Below are positions 52,165 to 60,133 of a DNA stretch of 64,000 bases, in pieces. Numbering within the stretch: the first letter of the stretch is position 1; the number at the start of each line of letters is the position of its first letter. Made by a program: the position numbers and the translations under genes. The DNA comes from an uncultured Treponema sp. (GTDB lineage Bacteria; Spirochaetota; Spirochaetia; Treponematales; Treponemataceae). Below the pieces are notes generated by a model. It was not told where the DNA came from and did no database searches. It saw only the letters and a program-made list of their open reading frames with translations. The stretch is from the NCBI GenBank assembly GCA_910584475.1, contig CAJUBD010000011.1:1-64000 (forward strand), written 5' to 3'.

Positions 52165-53097
52165 ATGGCGAAGACTGTGTTCCGTCCGCTTGAATTCAAG
52201 GACGACAAGGAAGATGTGGTTTCTCTCAAGCTTATACGCGATTATGCTCCGGTCGAAGAATCGTCGGAGGAAGAGGAAGTCGCCGAATACACAGGACCTA
52301 CTGCCGAGGATTTGCGCAACGAAGCCGAAATGTTCAAAAAAGGCTGGGAGATAGAAAAGCAGCGCATGCTCGACGAAGCGCAGGCGGCGGCGGACGAAAT
52401 CGTAAAAAAGGCCGAGGACTCGGCTTTCGCGGAAGTGAAGCGGCAGACCGACCAAGCGCAAATCATAAAAGCACAGGCGGAGCAAGAAGCGCAGAAAATT
52501 CAAAATGAGGCGCAGGAAAAGGCGCGGCAAATTATTTCGGAGGCGGAAGACAAGGCTCAAAAACTCCTTGAGGATTCGAAAAACAAAGGTTTTGACGAAG
52601 GCCGAGAATCTGGCTATGCCGAGGGGTCTGCGGAAGCGAATCGCCTTGTCGAGCGCATGCATAAAGTCATAGAAGCCGTGATGCAACGCCGCCAGGAAAT
52701 TCTAGATGAGACCGAGCATCAAATTGTCGAACTTGTGATTTTGACTGTCCGAAAAGTAATCAAGATAATTTCCGAAAATCAAAAAAGCGTGATTTTGAGC
52801 AATGTCCTTTCCGCGCTGAAAAAGGTAAAAGGGCGCGGCGACATTACGATTCGCGTAAATTTGGATGACGTAAAGCTCACCACCGAGCACACGAAAGATT
52901 TCATCCAGCGCGTAGAAGGCGTGAAGGGAATCACCGTTATGGAAGATTCCACCGTTGAGCGCGGAGGATGCATTGTAGAGACCGACTTCGGCGCGATTGA
53001 CGCGCGCATTTCTTCCCAACTTGCGGAATTGGAAGAGAAGATTTTGGAAATCTCTCCGATAAAGACAGTGCCGAAATCCAATGTGGTTGAGCAGTGA
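52165..53097 (+). CDS. fliH: Flagellar export-apparatus stator FliH
   Basis: 310 residues. The N-terminal 45 residues are acidic. A long Ala/Glu/Lys coiled coil follows (about 50-165; GWEIEKQRMLDEAQAAADEI), then the globular C-domain with VEAVMQRRQEILDETEHQIV-like helices and VRVNLDD/MEDSTVERGGCIVETDFG, typical of FliH/V-ATPase E-type. FliH restrains and positions the FliI ATPase at the export gate. Element D precedes it; its stop overlaps fliI by 1 bp. Confidence 0.9.
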   Translation: MAKTVFRPLEFKDDKEDVVSLKLIRDYAPVEESSEEEEVAEYTGPTAEDLRNEAEMFKKGWEIEKQRMLDEAQAAADEIVKKAEDSAFAEVKRQTDQAQIIKAQAEQEAQKIQNEAQEKARQIISEAEDKAQKLLEDSKNKGFDEGRESGYAEGSAEANRLVERMHKVIEAVMQRRQEILDETEHQIVELVILTVRKVIKIISENQKSVILSNVLSALKKVKGRGDITIRVNLDDVKLTTEHTKDFIQRVEGVKGITVMEDSTVERGGCIVETDFGAIDARISSQLAELEEKILEISPIKTVPKSNVVEQ

Positions 53098-54539
53098 TGG
53101 CGAGCGACGACAAGAAATTCAGCCTTGAAAAATATCTCGAAAAAATAAAGTCCGCCGAAACGATTTTGTATGTCGGAAAAGTAAAGAGCGTGAGCGGCCT
53201 TGAAATTTTGAGCGAAGGTCCGCGCTCCGTCATCGGCGAAATTTGCACTATTCGAATCAAAAGCCTGAAAAAGGAAATGCTCGCCGAGGTCGTCGGCCTT
53301 GAAGGAACTACTGTGCGGCTTACGGCGTTCGGCGACACGCGCGGAATCGAGGTGGGAACGGAAGTCGTGGCTTCGGGGCAGACATTGCAAGTGGGCGTGG
53401 GCGAAAGGCTTTTGGGGCGGGTAATCGACGCGACTGGAAAAGCCGCCGACGGAAAGGCGGAGCCTGTCTGCGAAACTTATTATCCGGCTTTGGCGAGCGC
53501 ACCCGATCCTATGAAGCGAAAGCCGATAACGCGTCGCATTACGACAGGCGTTCGCTCGATTGACTCTATGCTGACCGTGGGGGCGGGACAGAGGCTCGGA
53601 ATATTCGCCGGCTCTGGCGTCGGAAAGTCCACTTTGATAAGCATGATGGCGCGCAATACGAACGCCGACATAAACGTAATCGCATTGGTGGGAGAGCGCG
53701 GTCGCGAAGTCCTGGACTTTATAAATCGCGATTTGGGCGAGGAAGGCTTGAAGCGTTCGGTGGTGGTCGTCGCCACAAGCGACACGCCGAGCATTTGCCG
53801 TTTGCGGGCGGCTTTCGTTGCCACCGCAGTCGCGGAATATTTTCGCGATCAAGGAAAAGACGTAATGCTGATGTTCGACAGCGTAACCCGATTCGCTATG
53901 GCGCAGAGGGAAATCGCGCTTTCAAACGGAGAGCCGCCGGCTCGCGAAGGTTTTCCGCCTAGCGTTTTCGATATGATTCCAAAACTCCTCGAACGCACGG
54001 GCACGAACGATAAAGGATCGATCACCGCTTTTTACACTGTTCTCGTCGAAGGCGACGACATGAACGGTCCGGTCGCCGACACCGTGCGTGGCGTGGTTGA
54101 CGGGCACATCGTCTTGAGCCGCTCTTTGGCGCAGGCATATCATTATCCTGCCGTGGATGTCCTTGCGAGCATAAGCCGACTTGCTCGGCGTGTTACGGGA
54201 AAAGCCACTCGCGAGGCGTGCGGAAAAATCAGGCAGCTCATGGCTACCTACCAGCAAAACGAGCTGATGATTACGACCGGCGCGTATTCGCGGGGCGCGT
54301 CGCCTGCGATTGACGAGGCGATTGAAAAGCACGAGCAAATCGAAGAATTCCTCAAGCAGGAAGAAAGCGATCGTTGCACGATGCGTGACACTCTCGAAAA
54401 ACTCGCCGAGCTTTCCGAAACGGAAATTCCCGAGGAAGAATTCGCCGACTGTCCTGCCGCGGAAATTCCTTCCGTGGCGCAGGTCGTTGACGCTCGCGTT
54501 TTTGAAGGCGATAATTTAAATTCAGATGAAGAAATTTAA
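53097..54539 (+). CDS. fliI: Flagellum-specific export ATPase FliI
   Basis: 480 residues from the ATG overlapping the fliH stop; a GTG one codon earlier is possible. The F1-beta-like core has Walker A GSGVGKST, the ALVGERGREVLDFI segment, Walker B DVMLMFDSVTRFAMA and the catalytic Glu in the REIALSNGEPPAREGFPPS region. The N-terminus carries the short beta-barrel with SVIGEICTI. It energises unfolding of flagellar substrates at the export gate with FliH and FliJ. Confidence 0.95.
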   Translation: MASDDKKFSLEKYLEKIKSAETILYVGKVKSVSGLEILSEGPRSVIGEICTIRIKSLKKEMLAEVVGLEGTTVRLTAFGDTRGIEVGTEVVASGQTLQVGVGERLLGRVIDATGKAADGKAEPVCETYYPALASAPDPMKRKPITRRITTGVRSIDSMLTVGAGQRLGIFAGSGVGKSTLISMMARNTNADINVIALVGERGREVLDFINRDLGEEGLKRSVVVVATSDTPSICRLRAAFVATAVAEYFRDQGKDVMLMFDSVTRFAMAQREIALSNGEPPAREGFPPSVFDMIPKLLERTGTNDKGSITAFYTVLVEGDDMNGPVADTVRGVVDGHIVLSRSLAQAYHYPAVDVLASISRLARRVTGKATREACGKIRQLMATYQQNELMITTGAYSRGASPAIDEAIEKHEQIEEFLKQEESDRCTMRDTLEKLAELSETEIPEEEFADCPAAEIPSVAQVVDARVFEGDNLNSDEEI

Positions 54540-54948
54540 ATTCGAGCTTGAGCCGCTTTTGCGCTTGAGAAAATATGAGCAGGAACAGGCTCAAATCGAG
54601 CTAGGAAAGGCAGTGAGCGCGGAGGCGAAAATCCAATCCGATTTGGACACGCTCGCCGGTCAATACGCCGCCGTAAAGAAAATGGGCGAGGGCGAACGCG
54701 ACTTTACTAAAATCGCTGAAGCGCAGCAGTTTTATTCTTTCGTGAAAGGTGAGCAGGAAAAACTTTTCGCACAAATGGCGCAGGCAAAAATCATCACCGA
54801 AGAAAAACGCGCGGCGTTCAAGGCGGCGATGCAGAAAACCGAGAGCCTCAAAAAACTCCGCGAGCGGAAACTTGAAGAGCACAATGCCGCCGCGAAAAAG
54901 GAAGAGGCGAAATTCCTTGACGACATCTCGACATACAAATATAATTGA
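54526..54948 (+). CDS. fliJ: Flagellar export chaperone FliJ
   Basis: 140 residues, almost entirely coiled coil. The conserved start KKFKFELEPLLRLRKYEQEQ identifies FliJ, which inserts into the FliI ring like a gamma subunit and links it to FlhA. It overlaps the end of fliI by 14 bp, as usual for this operon. Confidence 0.9.
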   Translation: MKKFKFELEPLLRLRKYEQEQAQIELGKAVSAEAKIQSDLDTLAGQYAAVKKMGEGERDFTKIAEAQQFYSFVKGEQEKLFAQMAQAKIITEEKRAAFKAAMQKTESLKKLRERKLEEHNAAAKKEEAKFLDDISTYKYN

Positions 54949-54974
54949 AATAAGACTGTTTCGCAAAGGCGAAA

Positions 54975-55241
54975 TTGAAATTCCGTGTTCGCCGCTTCAC
55001 TGGATTGGTGAGGCTTGACTTGCGAAGTGATTATGAACAGCAGGCGTGCATTGTGGAAATTATGCGGTTGATTGAAAAGTATTTTTTCGATTTGTTTTAC
55101 TGCGAAAAACTAGCGACAAAAGGATTTTCAAATGCAACGGGGCGCATAGCGGCTTTGAAAGAGGTGGGCTGGCAAAAAAGCGAAAGTCCTCTTGTTGGCG
55201 GCTACGACACCTATTTTGACTACTGGGTAAAACAGAGGTAG
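54975..55241 (+). CDS. Hypothetical protein, possibly truncated
   Basis: 88 residues if begun at the first ATG; a TTG near 55018 would give a shorter form. The part from DYEQQACIVEIMRLIEKYFF on is helical. It ends AALKEVGWQKSESPLVGGYD and TYFDYWVKQR, which looks like a complete C-terminus. I do not recognise the family. It is 26 bp after fliJ on the same strand but lacks a flagellar signature; it may be a remnant of an accessory gene. Confidence 0.35.
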   Translation: MKFRVRRFTGLVRLDLRSDYEQQACIVEIMRLIEKYFFDLFYCEKLATKGFSNATGRIAALKEVGWQKSESPLVGGYDTYFDYWVKQR

Positions 55242-55447
55242 AAATTTTTGTTTTGCTTGGCTTAACTTAAATTAGACGCAGACGAATATGGATTTGCAAA
55301 GGGGGAACGCGGATTTTATTTAGAATTATTCTGTGTTCCATCCATATTGAATCGGCGTTTATATGTCGCTTCGCGCCGTTTTCATATTGGAAAATTATTC
55401 CACGTCATCGCTTTCGCGATGTGAGAATACGTCGCTTAATTTCCTTA
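55242..55447. other. Palindrome-rich gap between convergent genes
   Basis: 206 bp after the flagellar operon and after gatB. AATATGGAT...ATCCATATT (about 55286-55355) encloses GGAAC...GTTCC, and CATCGC-TTTC-GCGATG lies near 55406-55421. These palindromes may terminate transcription from both sides; no gene is seen. Confidence 0.4.
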
Positions 55448-56989
55448 TTAGCTTAGTTTCTTCCTTATGAAGTCCGCCGCTTGTTTCGGGTCGGCTTTGC
55501 CTTGCGACATCTTCATCACTTGTCCGCAGAGCCAGCCGAGCACATTTGTCTTTCCTCCCTTGTAGTCGGCGACGGCCTTTTCGTTTTGCGCGAGGACTTG
55601 CTCCACCAATTTTTCTATCGCGCTTGAGTCGCTGATTTGTTCCATTCCTTCTTCGCGGATTATTTCCGAAGGCATTTTGTTCGTCTCAAGCATTTTTGCG
55701 AATACTTCCTTTCCTTGCTTCGACGTGATTTTTCCTTCTTCGAGCGAATTGGCAAGCCCTGCGATGTGCGCTGGCGTAAGCGCGATTTCATCTATCGAAA
55801 GATTCTTTTCATTGAGGTGCGCGAGCAATTCCGAAAGTATCAAGTTTGCGGCGCGCTTGGGGCTTTTGGAATTTTTCGCCGCTTCTTCAAACCAAAGCGA
55901 AAGTTCGCGCGTTCCCGTCAAAGTTTCCGCGTCGAAATCTGAAAGTGAGAATTCCTTTTTGAAACGCTCGCGCTTTGCTTCGGGAAGTTCTCCCACTTTT
56001 TCGGCGGCGCGCGCAATCAAATCTTCGCTCACGGAAAAAGGCTTGATGTCAGGCTCGACGACGAATCTATAGTCCACGAAAGAATTCTTCGTGCGCTGCA
56101 CGACGGTTTTTCCTGCCGCCTCATCCCAGCCCATCGTCACCTTGAATCCCGCGTCGAACGGCTGGCGATCGTTTTTGAATTCCTCGAGCTGTCTCTGCGC
56201 CTCGTAAGCGCACGCCTCGCGAATCGCCTTGAACGAGTTCAAGTTTTTTATTTCCGAAATCGGCGTGTGGAAAATCTTTCCGTCTTCCCAAACATTCAAA
56301 TTGATGTTCGCGTCGCACCTCATGTTGCCTTCTTCCAAATTGCCCTTCGTGACCTTGACGTAGCGCAAAATTTCCTGGACGCTTTGCATGAAAAGCGCGG
56401 CTTCTTCAGGGCTTGTCATGTCGGGCTTCGTGACGATTTCGATGAGCGGCGTGCCGCAACGATTGTAGTCGATGTAAGAATGCGCCCCCTCCATGTGAAG
56501 CGACTTTCCGACATCCTCTTCAAGGTGAATGCGCTCGATCCGCACGCGGCGATATTTTCCGTCTGGCGAAACGCATTTTTCGCCGATAAAATTTTTCTCG
56601 CGGAATTTCGCTCCGCCTGGGCGTTCGTCTTTAGGATAATTTCTCATCGGCAAATCCACGAATCCTTCGCTGCAAAGCGGAATGTCATATTGCGTGATTT
56701 GATAGCCCTTTGCCAAGTCGGGATAAAAATAATGCTTTCTGTCAAATTTTGTAAAGCGCGCGATTTTGCAATTCAAAGCCTGCCCCGCCACCGCGCCTAG
56801 TTCCACATATCCTTTGCTCACTCGCGGCATCGCGCCTGGAAGCCCCAAGCAGACAGGGCACACTCGAGTGTCGGGCATTCCGCCGTAACGGTTTTCGCAG
56901 GCGCAAAAAGCCTTTGTCTTTGTCAAAAGCTGCGTGTGGATTTCGCAGCCGATTACGATTTCATATTTTTCAATCATTTCCTTCCCCAT
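55448..56989 (-). CDS. gatB: Aspartyl/glutamyl-tRNA amidotransferase subunit B
   Basis: 513 residues. It activates misacylated Glu-tRNA(Gln)/Asp-tRNA(Asn) for transamidation with GatA/GatC. Conserved start EIVIGCEIHTQLLTKTKAFC, zinc-type Cys (CACENRYGG, CPVCLGLPGAMPR), DYNRCGTPLIEIVTKPD and MRCDANINLNV are present. The C-terminal tRNA-binding tail domain ends GWLCGQVMKMSQGKADPKQA. The ATG used here is 4 codons before another in-frame ATG (MIEKYE), and a GGGGAAGG stretch lies between them, so the shorter start is possible. gatA and gatC are not adjacent. A copy of its tail sits near 20.7 kb. Confidence 0.94.
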   Translation of the reverse strand: MGKEMIEKYEIVIGCEIHTQLLTKTKAFCACENRYGGMPDTRVCPVCLGLPGAMPRVSKGYVELGAVAGQALNCKIARFTKFDRKHYFYPDLAKGYQITQYDIPLCSEGFVDLPMRNYPKDERPGGAKFREKNFIGEKCVSPDGKYRRVRIERIHLEEDVGKSLHMEGAHSYIDYNRCGTPLIEIVTKPDMTSPEEAALFMQSVQEILRYVKVTKGNLEEGNMRCDANINLNVWEDGKIFHTPISEIKNLNSFKAIREACAYEAQRQLEEFKNDRQPFDAGFKVTMGWDEAAGKTVVQRTKNSFVDYRFVVEPDIKPFSVSEDLIARAAEKVGELPEAKRERFKKEFSLSDFDAETLTGTRELSLWFEEAAKNSKSPKRAANLILSELLAHLNEKNLSIDEIALTPAHIAGLANSLEEGKITSKQGKEVFAKMLETNKMPSEIIREEGMEQISDSSAIEKLVEQVLAQNEKAVADYKGGKTNVLGWLCGQVMKMSQGKADPKQAADFIRKKLS

Positions 56990-57026
56990 ATTTTAATTTT
57001 TGTCAGTTTTCCAATTTCTCGAAATT

Positions 57027-57293
57027 TCACGAAAAGCGCAAAGGAAATTTTTGCGGACGGCGCAACGCTTCAATTTCAATGTCCGCATCGAGCAAAGGCC
57101 AATGCAAGTTTCCCATGCAGTCCGCGCGAACGTCGGCAATCGCTTTCAGAGGAGCGTTCTCAAAAACAGGATAGTCCGCATACGATGCGAAATATTCATT
57201 TCCGTCCGCCGCCAAAATCCAAATACCGAACGGCGAAACATTCGTAACTTCAGTCTCATCCGTTTTTTTCAAAATGCCTGTTCCAAAATCCAT
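57027..57293 (-). CDS. DUF2442-family protein
   Basis: 88 residues. VTNVSPFGIWILAADGNEYF and LHWPLLDADIEIEALRRPQK match the DUF2442 layout (strand-rich start, then the W-P-x-L-D-x-D-x-x-x-x-x-L ending). DUF2442 genes are typically downstream of a DUF4160 gene, as here, with an overlap of 38 bp. The pair behaves like a small toxin-antitoxin or mobile cassette in many genomes, but biochemical function is unproven. It lies between gatB and galK. Confidence 0.7.
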   Translation of the reverse strand: MDFGTGILKKTDETEVTNVSPFGIWILAADGNEYFASYADYPVFENAPLKAIADVRADCMGNLHWPLLDADIEIEALRRPQKFPLRFS

Positions 57294-57498
57294 TGATTTC
57301 CCCCTCTCGATTTTTCACAATCTCAAGAATTTTGTTCACTTCTTGCATAGAAAGTTTTGCCACTTGCGCCACTTCAATTTTTGGTTCAAGCCAAATTTTC
57401 GCCTCTCCGTCAGATGATGAAACATGAATATGCTTTCGACTTTCTTCCCGCGAAAAAAAATAAAATCGATATTTTTCGTGAACAAAAACTGTCGGCAT
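57256..57498 (-). CDS. DUF4160-family protein
   Basis: 80 residues. MPTVFVHEKYRFYFFSREES followed by RKHIHVSSSDGEAKIWLEPK is the DUF4160 signature (F-Y-x-x-E-x-x-x-x-H-I-H-V). The C-terminal helix MQEVNKILEIVKNREGEING is also typical. It is the upstream, overlapping partner of the DUF2442 gene. Role unknown. A strong hairpin, GTTTTGCC/GGCAAAAC, lies about 100 bp upstream, between it and the galK stop. Confidence 0.7.
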   Translation of the reverse strand: MPTVFVHEKYRFYFFSREESRKHIHVSSSDGEAKIWLEPKIEVAQVAKLSMQEVNKILEIVKNREGEINGFWNRHFEKNG

Positions 57499-57667
57499 AA
57501 AATTTCCTTTTCAATTTTACAATTTGTTGATTGCTGAAAATTAATTTTCATTATAACGATTTGCGCTGTTTTGGGCAAGAGAAATTTAGCACGAGTTTTG
57601 CCATTGCGAACGCTTTGGCAAAACCCATGTGTTTTGCTGCGAATTTTAATTGCGAAGAAATCGCGCG

Positions 57668-58894
57668 TCAGATTCGCGAAACTCCGTCGGCGGGAACGCA
57701 TTTGAAAAATCCCGCGTCATGACCGATTTTCTGCGTGTAGATTTTCTGCACGTTTTCGATGAAATCGTCCGCCTTGTCTTTTTTTACGATTGCGATCGCG
57801 CAGCCGCCAAAGCCTCCGCCCGTCATTCTCGCGCCTATGCATCCTTCTTGCGCGTTGGCCGCCTCCGCCAAAGTGTCAAGTTCGATTCCGGTCGCCTCAA
57901 AGTCGTATTGCATGCTGTGATGCGCTTCCCGCAAAAGTTTTCCGAGTTCGTTCAAGTCGCCTTTTTTCAAAACTTCCACGGCTTTCAAGACGCGCTCGTT
58001 TTCCGTCACCGCGTGTCGCGCTCGTCGCAAAATAACGTCGTCCTTTAATATTGAAGAGACCGCGTTGAACTGTTCCACCGTGAGCGAGCACAAGTCGCTC
58101 AAATCTTTTGTGTTGGAAAATTTTCCGCCCGCTGGAAGGGGAAGGGCCGCCGCCTTGAGCTGCGCCAAAGCCGCCTCGCACTGTTCGCGCCGCTCGTTGT
58201 ATTTTGATTCTGAGAGCAAGCGTTTTTTCTTCGTGTTCATCACGACGAAGCACGAGTCGCCCATTTCAAGCGGAACATATTCATGCTCGATTTTCGCGCA
58301 GTCCAAAAGTTCCGCCGTGCCTTTTTTCGCGGTGGCGATTATGTATTGGTCCATGATTCCGCATTTCACGTCCATAAACTCGTGCTCGCTTTGCTGCCCT
58401 ATGAGCGCGATGTCCTTGCGTGAAATCCCGAATCCGAAGAGTTCCGAAACCGCGAACGCGAATCCGCATTCAAGCGCGCTCGAAGAAGAAATTCCGCCGC
58501 CCGCCGGAACTGTGGAATCTATCAGGACTTCGAAGCCCGAATCGAATTTATAGCCGCGCTTTTTTATTATGGAAAGAATTCCGTTCAAATAGTTTGCGTA
58601 GTCGTTTTCTTTTTTGTACGCGAAATTTTCGTTTATGTCGAACTCGAAAGTTCCCGGAAATTTCAAGTCGTTGTAAATGACTTTCGTGTCGCCGCGCTTT
58701 CGAATCGCGAAGTACATATAGCGATCGATCGCGGCAGGAAAAACTTTTCCCCCGTTGTAGTCGATGTGCTCGCCGATGATGTTGATACGCGCCGGAGACG
58801 AAAAAAGCTGAATGTCGTCCGCGCTGCCGCCGTAATTTTTTACGAAAGAATTTTTAAATTCTTCCAAATTGATTGTTCCGTTTTCTTCACTCAT
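57668..58894 (-). CDS. galK: Galactokinase
   Basis: 408 residues of the GHMP kinase fold. It phosphorylates galactose to galactose-1-phosphate in the Leloir pathway. The galactokinase signature appears as INIIGEHIDYNGG near residues 38-50, the ATP loop is STVPAGGGISSSSALECGFA, and the C-terminal motif is GARMTGGGFGGCAIAIV. Length and order are normal. No other gal gene is nearby. It has its own promoter just before the start, inside the gap after purN, and the mRNA should be leaderless. Confidence 0.93.
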   Translation of the reverse strand: MSEENGTINLEEFKNSFVKNYGGSADDIQLFSSPARINIIGEHIDYNGGKVFPAAIDRYMYFAIRKRGDTKVIYNDLKFPGTFEFDINENFAYKKENDYANYLNGILSIIKKRGYKFDSGFEVLIDSTVPAGGGISSSSALECGFAFAVSELFGFGISRKDIALIGQQSEHEFMDVKCGIMDQYIIATAKKGTAELLDCAKIEHEYVPLEMGDSCFVVMNTKKKRLLSESKYNERREQCEAALAQLKAAALPLPAGGKFSNTKDLSDLCSLTVEQFNAVSSILKDDVILRRARHAVTENERVLKAVEVLKKGDLNELGKLLREAHHSMQYDFEATGIELDTLAEAANAQEGCIGARMTGGGFGGCAIAIVKKDKADDFIENVQKIYTQKIGHDAGFFKCVPADGVSRI

Positions 58895-58900
58895 AATTTT

Positions 58901-58928
58901 ATTTTAGCACAGATTCTGAATTTGTCAA
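58901..58928 (-). promoter_or_regulatory. galK promoter, leaderless arrangement
   Basis: On the minus strand TTGACA (58928-58923), 16-bp spacer, TAAAAT (58906-58901), then 6 nt to ATG 58894. There is no space for a ribosome-binding site. Confidence 0.55.
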
Positions 58929-58941
58929 GTTGAAAATCATT

Positions 58942-59556
58942 TCATTTGCACAGCATCAAGACGGCCTCCACAATCGCCTCATGTTCTTTCGGAGCGATTC
59001 GCGCGTAGAGGCTTTCCACCGTGTCGCCTGGCAAAACGCTGACTTTTTTTTGAATGAGGATTTTTCCGGTGTCGCAGCCGCCGTCAACAAAGTGAACCGT
59101 GCAGCCGCTTTCTTTTTCGCCCGAGGCGAGCACGGCGCGATGCACGTTTTCACCCCACATTCCCACTCCTCCGAATTTCGGCAAAAGAGCCGGATGCAAA
59201 TTGATGATTTTGCCTTCGTATTCGGAAATGATTTTTCCGCACAATACCGAAAGATAGCCTGCGAGCACGATCAAATCCGCGCGAAATTCTTTGCACAGCT
59301 CAAACACGGCATCGCTTACGGCGGCGTTCTTTTGCTCGCGGCTTGCGTTCTGCGCCGCTTGTTTTCCCATCACGGAAAAAGGACTTTTCACGAATGCGGG
59401 AATGCCCGCCTTTTTCGTGCGCTCCAAGGCGAACGCGTTTTTCGTGTTTGAGCAGACCGCTACGATTTTGTAAGGACACTCGGCGGCGGATTTTTCGTAG
59501 TCGATGAGAGACTGCAAATTCGTTCCTCCGCCCGAAACCAAAACGACGACGTTCAT
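58942..59556 (-). CDS. purN: Phosphoribosylglycinamide formyltransferase
   Basis: 204 residues. It transfers a formyl group from 10-formyl-THF to GAR in purine synthesis. VVVLVSGGGTNLQSLID at the N-terminus binds the phosphate; the catalytic set is NLHPALLPKFGG and HFVDGGCDTGKILIQKK (Asn, His, Asp). It is the last gene of the purE-F-M-N operon. Before the BrnTA insertion it must have followed purM directly: its AGGAAATG start context is inside the duplicated 79-bp segment. Confidence 0.94.
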   Translation of the reverse strand: MNVVVLVSGGGTNLQSLIDYEKSAAECPYKIVAVCSNTKNAFALERTKKAGIPAFVKSPFSVMGKQAAQNASREQKNAAVSDAVFELCKEFRADLIVLAGYLSVLCGKIISEYEGKIINLHPALLPKFGGVGMWGENVHRAVLASGEKESGCTVHFVDGGCDTGKILIQKKVSVLPGDTVESLYARIAPKEHEAIVEAVLMLCK

Positions 59557-59631
59557 TTCCTAGTCCTCGAAAAGCACCGCGTCTTTTTGCCCCGCGACTT
59601 CGCCCTTCGAATAAGCGACGCGCCCGATTTT
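59553..59631 (-). repeat. purM 3'-end direct repeat, purN-proximal copy
   Basis: 79 bp, matching 60055-60133 at 72 positions without gaps. It contains the last codons of purM, its TAG stop and the GGAAATGA start context. It now encodes the C-terminus of the antitoxin-like protein. Confidence 0.9.
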
Positions 59632-59793
59632 TTTTGAATGCAATTCATACCATGGCTTAAATTGCTTCAATTCTTCTTCTGTCTGAATCGGGCAATCTTC
59701 GTCGGGAACGACTTTCGCATTTTCTATCGTAAATATTTGTTCAGGAGTAAGCGGCGGCAAATTCCGCAATTCATCTAGCGTCATAGTTTTCAT
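59560..59793 (-). CDS. BrnA-like antitoxin N-terminus fused to the PurM C-terminus
   Basis: 77 residues. Residues 1-53 (MTLDELRNLPPLTPEQIFTI, then DEDCPIQTEEELKQFKPWYE) resemble the N-terminal, toxin-contacting part of BrnA-type antitoxins. Where a ribbon-helix-helix DNA-binding domain should follow, the protein instead ends KIGRVAYSKGEVAGQKDAVL plus FED, almost identical to the end of PurM. The fusion arose when the module entered at the purM 3' end. The start overlaps the BrnT gene by 23 bp. It may still neutralise the toxin but should not autoregulate through DNA binding. Confidence 0.7.
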   Translation of the reverse strand: MKTMTLDELRNLPPLTPEQIFTIENAKVVPDEDCPIQTEEELKQFKPWYELHSKKIGRVAYSKGEVAGQKDAVLFED

Positions 59794-60058
59794 AATATTC
59801 GTCCTCCTCTGATTTGTTCGCGCGTCGTGCCGAAATCAATCTGATGTTGTCCTCGCCACGTTCTGTGTAAACAACGAAAAGTATTTCTTTCACTCGCCCG
59901 ATGACATTTATTCGTTCTTCACCAAAATTTGAATGTTTCAAATCAAGTTTTTCGATTCGCTTCGGATCTAGGAAGACCCTGATTGCAATTTCAAAATCTA
60001 TGCCATCATGCTTTTTCTTGTTGAGTTCATTTTTGTTTTCATCCCATTCAAACGTCAT
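59771..60058 (-). CDS. brnT: BrnT-family toxin (ribonuclease)
   Basis: 95 residues. MTFEWDENKNELNKKKHDGI is the W-D-x-x-K-x-x-x-N-x-x-K-H start of BrnT; DFEIAIRVFLDPKRIEKLDL, RINVIGRVKEILFVVYTERG and IRLISARRANKSEEDEYYEN follow the family to its usual length. BrnT toxins are RelE-like RNases that halt translation when BrnA is lost. Translation starts from the AGGAAATG context that follows the purM stop, so it rides on the purine operon transcript. Confidence 0.85.
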   Translation of the reverse strand: MTFEWDENKNELNKKKHDGIDFEIAIRVFLDPKRIEKLDLKHSNFGEERINVIGRVKEILFVVYTERGEDNIRLISARRANKSEEDEYYENYDAR

Positions 60059-60133
60059 TTCCTAGTCCTCGAAAAGCACAGCGTCTTTTTGCTCGGCGAC
60101 TTCGCCTTTCGAATAGGATACGCGCCCGATTTT
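60055..60133 (-). repeat. purM 3'-end direct repeat, purM-proximal copy
   Basis: The second 79-bp copy; here it forms the functional end of purM and the translation start of brnT. The 7 mismatches to the other copy show the duplication is not very recent or came from another strain's purM. Confidence 0.9.

Noticed and set aside
52016..55241. Flagellar genes as a type III secretion (injectisome) cluster
   Set aside because: FliF, FliG and FliJ are flagellar-specific and the order matches treponemal flagellar operons.
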